A stretch of DNA of 64,000 nucleotides, taken from positions 3,410,001 through 3,474,000 of the forward strand of contig NZ_OY726397.1 of the NCBI RefSeq assembly GCF_963378095.1, written 5' to 3'. Below the pieces are notes generated by a model that made no database searches, was not told where the DNA came from, and saw nothing but the letters and a program-made list of their open reading frames with translations. This document shows, piece after piece, positions 60,523-64,000 of this stretch; within the stretch, counting starts at the first letter, position 1, and each line of letters opens with the position of its first letter. A program made the translations under genes and the position numbers. The DNA comes from Mycolicibacterium sp. MU0053. GTDB taxonomy: Bacteria; Actinomycetota; Actinomycetes; Mycobacteriales; Mycobacteriaceae.

Positions 60523-61778
60523 CGACGACCGCGGCGCAGCACGTAAGCGGCGGCGCCGACTGCGAATACCGCCACACCGGCCAGGATTGTCGAGACCGGC
60601 AGGGCGAACGCCAGCGTCAGACAGCCCAGCATCCCGAACACCGGCAGCAACCGGCGGGTCCGCCCCTCGGTGTCGCGCAGCGTGAAGGCCGACGCGTTGG
60701 CGATCGCGTAATACACCAGCACTCCGAACGACGAGAAGCCGATGGCGGCACGCAGGTCGAGGGTGGCCGCGAGCACCGCGACCACCACCCCCACCGCCAG
60801 CTCGGCGCGATGCGGCACCCCGAACCGTGGGTGCACGGCCGCCAAGGCCGGGGGCAGATGCCGATCCCGCGCCATCGCCAGGACGGTGCGGGACACCCCG
60901 AGCAGCAGCGCCAGCAGTGAGCCCACCGCGGCGATCACTGCGGCCAGCGCCACCACCGGCACCAAGACCGGCACCCCGGCCACCGTCACCGCCGCCACCA
61001 ACGGGGCCGCCGAGGCGGCCAACCGCTGGGGGCCGAGGATCGCCAATACGGCCACTGCGACGGCGCCGTAACAGAGTGTGGTCAACGACAGGGCGATCAG
61101 GATCGCGCGCGGGATGACCCGGACCGGATCGCGCACCTCTTCGCCGAGTGTCGCGATGCGGGCGTACCCCGCGAACGCGAAGAACAACAGTGCGGCCGAC
61201 TGCAATACCCCGGGAACGCTCGCGTCCTGCCCCGGGGCGACGCGGCCGGCCTCGGCCAGACCGGAGGTGAACACCGCGACCACGACGGCCGCGAGCACCG
61301 TCAGCACCACCCCGACGATCACCCGCGTCGCCAACGCCGACTTCTGCACGCCGAGATAGTTGACGACGGTGACGACGATCACGGCCGCGATCGCCATCGC
61401 CTGCGGACTCCCGGGCCACACGTAGTGCCCGACGGTCAACGCGATCGCCGCGCAGGACGCGGTCTTGCCGACGATGAAGCCCCACCCGGCCAGGTATCCC
61501 CAGAACTCGCCGAGGCGCTCTCGGCCGTAGACGTAGGTGCCGCCGGACACCGGGTACCGGATCGCCAGCCGCGCCGACGACACGGCATTGCAGTAGGCGA
61601 TGATCGCCGCGAGCGCCAACCCGAGCAGCAAAGCGGGCCCGGCGGCCTGCGCGGCGGACGCGAGCGCGACGAAGATGCCGGCGCCCAGCATCGCCCCCAG
61701 GCCGATCGTCACGGCGTCGAGGAGGCCGAGCCTGCGGGGCAAGCCAACTGGGGCATCCGGGGGCGGGCCGGCGGTCAT
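60519..61778 (-). CDS. APC family amino-acid permease
   Basis: A 419-residue integral membrane protein with about 12 membrane segments. It begins 'LGLLDAVTIGLGAMLGAGIF', the GxGxGxG-like TM1 motif of the amino acid-polyamine-organocation family, and has 'YPVSGGTYVYGRERLGEFWG' and 'GYARIATLGEEVRDP'. The substrate is unknown. The ATG at 61778 is eight bases after TATGGT and without a Shine-Dalgarno. It is divergent from the PPOX gene. Confidence 0.88.
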   Translation of the reverse strand: MTAGPPPDAPVGLPRRLGLLDAVTIGLGAMLGAGIFVALASAAQAAGPALLLGLALAAIIAYCNAVSSARLAIRYPVSGGTYVYGRERLGEFWGYLAGWGFIVGKTASCAAIALTVGHYVWPGSPQAMAIAAVIVVTVVNYLGVQKSALATRVIVGVVLTVLAAVVVAVFTSGLAEAGRVAPGQDASVPGVLQSAALLFFAFAGYARIATLGEEVRDPVRVIPRAILIALSLTTLCYGAVAVAVLAILGPQRLAASAAPLVAAVTVAGVPVLVPVVALAAVIAAVGSLLALLLGVSRTVLAMARDRHLPPALAAVHPRFGVPHRAELAVGVVVAVLAATLDLRAAIGFSSFGVLVYYAIANASAFTLRDTEGRTRRLLPVFGMLGCLTLAFALPVSTILAGVAVFAVGAAAYVLRRGRR

Positions 61779-61786
61779 CGTGGCCG

Positions 61787-61792
61787 ACCATA
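61787..61792 (-). promoter_or_regulatory. Candidate -10 of the permease gene (TATGGT), leaderless
   Basis: TATGGT on the minus strand ends eight bases before the ATG at 61778. It lies in the short divergent gap to the PPOX gene. Confidence 0.45.
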
Positions 61793-61841
61793 CTGCGCGC
61801 TTGGCCCTTACGCACGGCAGCGACCTGGAACACTGTCGCGC

Positions 61842-62339
61842 ATGGGAACCAATCAGCGCTCGCAGATCGTGATGTCCGAGGACGAGATCACCGAATTCGT
61901 CACCACCAGTCGCACCGGAACGTTGGCCACCATCGGTGCCGACGGGCAACCCCACCTGGTGGCCATGTGGTATGGGATCGTCGACGGGGAAATCTGGCTG
62001 GAGACCAAGATCAAGTCGCAGAAGGCCGTCAACCTGCGGCGCGATCCCCGGTTCACCTTCATGATCGAGACCGGTGACACCTACGACACCCTGCGCGGCG
62101 TGTCGTTCGAGGGCACCGTAGAGATCACCGACGAGCCGGACACCGTCTTCCGCGTGGGCGTCAGCGTGTGGGAGCGCTACACGGGGCCGTACACCGAGGA
62201 CATGCGGGCGGGCGTCGACATGATGATGAACAAGAGGGTGGCCGTGCGATTGATCACCAACCGGGTCCGTTCCTGGGATCACCGCAAGTTGGGCTTGCCC
62301 GCCATGCCGATGTCCGGATCCACCGCCCCGCAGGCCTGA
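61842..62339 (+). CDS. PPOX-class (F420/FMN-binding split-barrel) protein
   Basis: A 165-residue flavin/deazaflavin oxidoreductase of the PPOX split-barrel superfamily (Rv2991 position). 'TGTLATIGADGQPHLVAMWYGI' (in part), 'WLETKIKSQKAVNLRRDPRFTFMIE' (in part) and the C-terminal 'RVRSWDHRKLG' are typical of FDOR-B proteins, several of which use F420. The cofactor here is inferred. The ATG at 61842 begins the family sequence. The tRNA-Glu gene follows 30 bases later on the other strand. Confidence 0.88.
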   Translation: MGTNQRSQIVMSEDEITEFVTTSRTGTLATIGADGQPHLVAMWYGIVDGEIWLETKIKSQKAVNLRRDPRFTFMIETGDTYDTLRGVSFEGTVEITDEPDTVFRVGVSVWERYTGPYTEDMRAGVDMMMNKRVAVRLITNRVRSWDHRKLGLPAMPMSGSTAPQA

Positions 62340-62369
62340 TTCGCGGATCAGGACCTGCCGGCTGGTTGG

Positions 62370-62442
62370 TACCCCCGATGGGATTCGAACCCACGCTACC
62401 GCCGTGAGAGGGCGGCGTCCTAGGCCGCTAGACGACGGGGGC
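62370..62442 (-). tRNA. tRNA-Glu (anticodon CTC)
   Basis: A 73-nt cloverleaf on the minus strand. The acceptor stem starts GCCCCCG, the anticodon loop is CTCTCAC (CTC, reads GAG), and the T loop is GGTTCGAAT. The bases after the discriminator A are CCA, so the 3' end appears to be encoded (62369-62367). It lies 71 bp from tRNA-Gln and upstream of neither gene's start. Confidence 0.96.
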
Positions 62443-62513
62443 TAGAACTTCCGGAGGGTCAGCATAGCCGACCTTGCACAGCTGGCCTAATCCTCCGGAT
62501 CACTTCGTTTCAG

Positions 62514-62585
62514 CTGGGGTACCAGGACTCGAACCTAGAACGACGGTACCAGAAACCGCTGTGTTGCCAATTACACCATACCCCA
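62514..62585 (-). tRNA. tRNA-Gln (anticodon CTG)
   Basis: A 72-nt cloverleaf on the minus strand. The acceptor stem is TGGGGTA, the anticodon loop is TTCTGGT (CTG, reads CAG), the T loop is GGTTCGAGT and the discriminator is G. CCA is not encoded. It lies 127 bp downstream of gltX, whose enzyme charges both this tRNA and tRNA-Glu in mycobacteria. Confidence 0.96.
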
Positions 62586-62712
62586 TTTTCGACCCATCCT
62601 TGCTGGTGAGAGCGCTTTCGCCGCTGTAGGCGCCGATTCGGTGCGCTGACACCAGCCCTTCATGGGCCGACGAGCAGACTACCAAAGATTACCGGCACCT
62701 TTCACACCGGAG

Positions 62713-64000
62713 TCACCCGCCGCTGACCGGCAGGGCCGCCCGCGCCGCCCGCAGTCGGGCCAGACTGCGGTCGCGGCCCAACAACGCCAGCGATTCGAAC
62801 AGCGGCGGGCTCACCAGCGAGCCGGTGACCGCCACCCGGACCGGACCGAAGGCCTTCCGCGGCTTGAGCGCCAGCTCGTCGATCAGGCTGGCCTTCAGCG
62901 CGGCCTCGATCGCCTCGGTGCTCCAGTCCCCCACGTCTTCGAGCGCCGCCACCGCGGCGTCGAGCACCGGGGCGGCCTCGGCCTTGAGTTCCTTGCCCGC
63001 GGCCTTCGGGTCGATCTCATAGGAGCGCTCGTCGAAGAACTTCAGCAGCGTCCAGGCGTCGCCGAGCACCACCACGCGGGTCTGCACCAACCGCGCCGCC
63101 TCGCCGAAACCGGCGTCGTCGAGTCCGGTGTCGTGGCCGTGGTCGGTGAAGTAGTCGCGCAATCGAGCGGTGAAGTCGTCCTCGTCGAGCAGCCGGAGGT
63201 GTTCGGCGTTGAGGGCGTCGGCCTTCTTCTGATCGAACCGGGCCGGATTCGAGTTGACGTCGACCACGTCGAAGGCCGCGATCATCTCCTCGATGCTGAA
63301 GATGTCCCGGTCATCGGCGATCGACCAGCCCAGCAGCGCAAGATAATTCAGCAGGCCCTCGGGGATGAAGCCCCGCTCCCGGTGCAGGAACAGGTTGGAC
63401 TCCGGATCGCGCTTGGACAGTTTCTTGTTGCCCTCGCCGAGCACCGGCGGCAGGTGACCGAACTGCGGGGTCTCCTCGGCAACGCCGATCCGGATCAGGG
63501 CCGAATACAACGCCAACTGCCGCGGTGTGGACGGCAGCAGATCCTCGCCGCGCAGCACGTGGCTGATCTTCATCAACGCGTCGTCGACGGGATTGACCAA
63601 GGTGTACAACGGATCCCCGCTGCCGCGAGTCAACGCGAAATCAGGCACCGAGCCCGCCGGGTAGGTCGTCTCACCTCGGACCAGATCGTGCCAGGTCAGG
63701 TCGGCATCGGGCATCCGCAGGCGCACAACGGGTTTGCGGCCCTCGGCCAGGTAGCCCGCTCGTTGCTCCGCGGTGAGGTCGCGGTCGAAGTTGTCGTAAC
63801 CGAGTTTCGGGCTGCGGCCGGCCGCGATATGGCGGGCCTCGACCTCCTCGGCGGTGGAGAACGCCTCGTAGGCCTCCCCCGCCGCGAGCAACCGGTCGAT
63901 CACGTCGAGGTAGATCTCGCGTCGCTGCGACTGCCGGTACGGACCGTAGGGTCCGCCCACTTCGGGCCCCTCGTCCCAGTCCAGGCCCAACCAACGCAGC
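62713..64000 (-). CDS. gltX: Glutamate--tRNA ligase, C-terminal part (5' end outside window)
   Basis: About 429 residues of GluRS are visible; the frame runs out of the window at '[12 protein letters not shown]'. The N-terminal HIGH motif is outside. Visible are '[14 protein letters not shown]', 'PHVLRG'-like '[21 protein letters not shown]' (in part), the KMSKS equivalent '[13 protein letters not shown]', and the C-terminal anticodon-binding helices. Mycobacteria lack GlnRS; GluRS charges tRNA-Gln with Glu, later amidated by GatCAB (established). The stop is at 62713. Confidence 0.96.
   Translation of the reverse strand, partial: LRWLGLDWDEGPEVGGPYGPYRQSQRREIYLDVIDRLLAAGEAYEAFSTAEEVEARHIAAGRSPKLGYDNFDRDLTAEQRAGYLAEGRKPVVRLRMPDADLTWHDLVRGETTYPAGSVPDFALTRGSGDPLYTLVNPVDDALMKISHVLRGEDLLPSTPRQLALYSALIRIGVAEETPQFGHLPPVLGEGNKKLSKRDPESNLFLHRERGFIPEGLLNYLALLGWSIADDRDIFSIEEMIAAFDVVDVNSNPARFDQKKADALNAEHLRLLDEDDFTARLRDYFTDHGHDTGLDDAGFGEAARLVQTRVVVLGDAWTLLKFFDERSYEIDPKAAGKELKAEAAPVLDAAVAALEDVGDWSTEAIEAALKASLIDELALKPRKAFGPVRVAVTGSLVSPPLFESLALLGRDRSLARLRAARAALPVSGG

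Noticed and set aside
59011..61833. 940-codon minus-strand frame across the permease, iclR and leuC region
   Set aside because: Out of frame with leuC and the permease and antisense to iclR; Arg-rich with no family sequence. Only the in-frame real genes are kept.
62500..62685. 61-codon frame over tRNA-Gln
   Set aside because: It overlaps a well-formed tRNA and has no ribosome binding site or family sequence.

Overview
The window is a 64-kb piece of a high-GC chromosome from a mycobacterium, most likely a Mycolicibacterium-type (rapid-grower) species and not the M. tuberculosis complex. The evidence is gene content and order: dprA-comM-yraN, rnhB-lepB-rplS, trmD-rimM-khpA-rpsP, ffh, glnD-glnB-amt, ftsY-smc, fpg-rnc, sepIVA, coaD-rsmD-pca, recG, ung-thiL, ddlA, gpsA, fbiD, ppk, mutT1-hupB-leuD-leuC, tRNA-Glu/tRNA-Gln/gltX. 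This follows, from memory, the M. tuberculosis Rv2896c-Rv2992c order. Mycobacterium-specific markers include MmpS/MmpL, SepIVA, LppW, LipN, the Lys/Ala-tailed HupB and the F420 gene fbiD.

Layout. (1) 1-3.1 kb: the end of an mmpS gene overlapping a complete mmpL (lipid/siderophore-type RND export). (2) 3.1-12.3 kb: DNA uptake/processing genes, a DUF6188 and a DUF2469 protein, RNase HII, signal peptidase I and two ribosomal-protein operons, with the divergent lipoprotein gene lppW between them. (3) 12.5-15.8 kb: an NTF2-like protein, a tandem pair of D,D-carboxypeptidases and an amidohydrolase. (4) 15.8-30.2 kb: SRP (ffh, ftsY), nitrogen control (amt-glnB-glnD, preceded by a GlnR-type box), smc, acylphosphatase, OsmC, fpg, rnc and DUF177. 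(5) 30.4-32.8 kb: an accessory ssuD-like/sfnB-like organosulfur pair inserted beside sepIVA. (6) 33.6-42.4 kb: coaD, rsmD, pyruvate carboxylase, a VKOR/DsbA-like oxidative-folding pair, lipN, an aldo-keto reductase and a secreted HNH-type protein overlapping recG. (7) 42.4-49.4 kb: recG, an intact FakA/DAK protein, rpmB, a low-complexity lipoprotein, ung, thiL and a DUF3515 protein. (8) 49.5-64 kb: ddlA, a Cys/Met PLP enzyme, gpsA, fbiD, ppk1, mutT1, a strong bidirectional terminator, hupB, leuDC with a divergent IclR regulator, an amino-acid permease, a PPOX-family protein, two tRNAs and the 3' part of gltX.

No CRISPR array, insertion sequence, prophage or attachment site was seen. Nearly all sequence is coding; overlapping ATGA/GTGA junctions show long minus-strand operons. 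I did not find a clearly new multi-gene system. The observations most worth following are: an identically spaced 35-bp element upstream of both rplS and rpsP; a probable CTG start for rsmD; a recurrent TANNNT-N(6-8)-start arrangement suggesting leaderless transcripts; the secreted HNH-type protein coupled to recG; an unrecognised Thr/Glu/Pro-rich lipoprotein; and the sulfur-scavenging pair beside an empty PDIM-locus junction.
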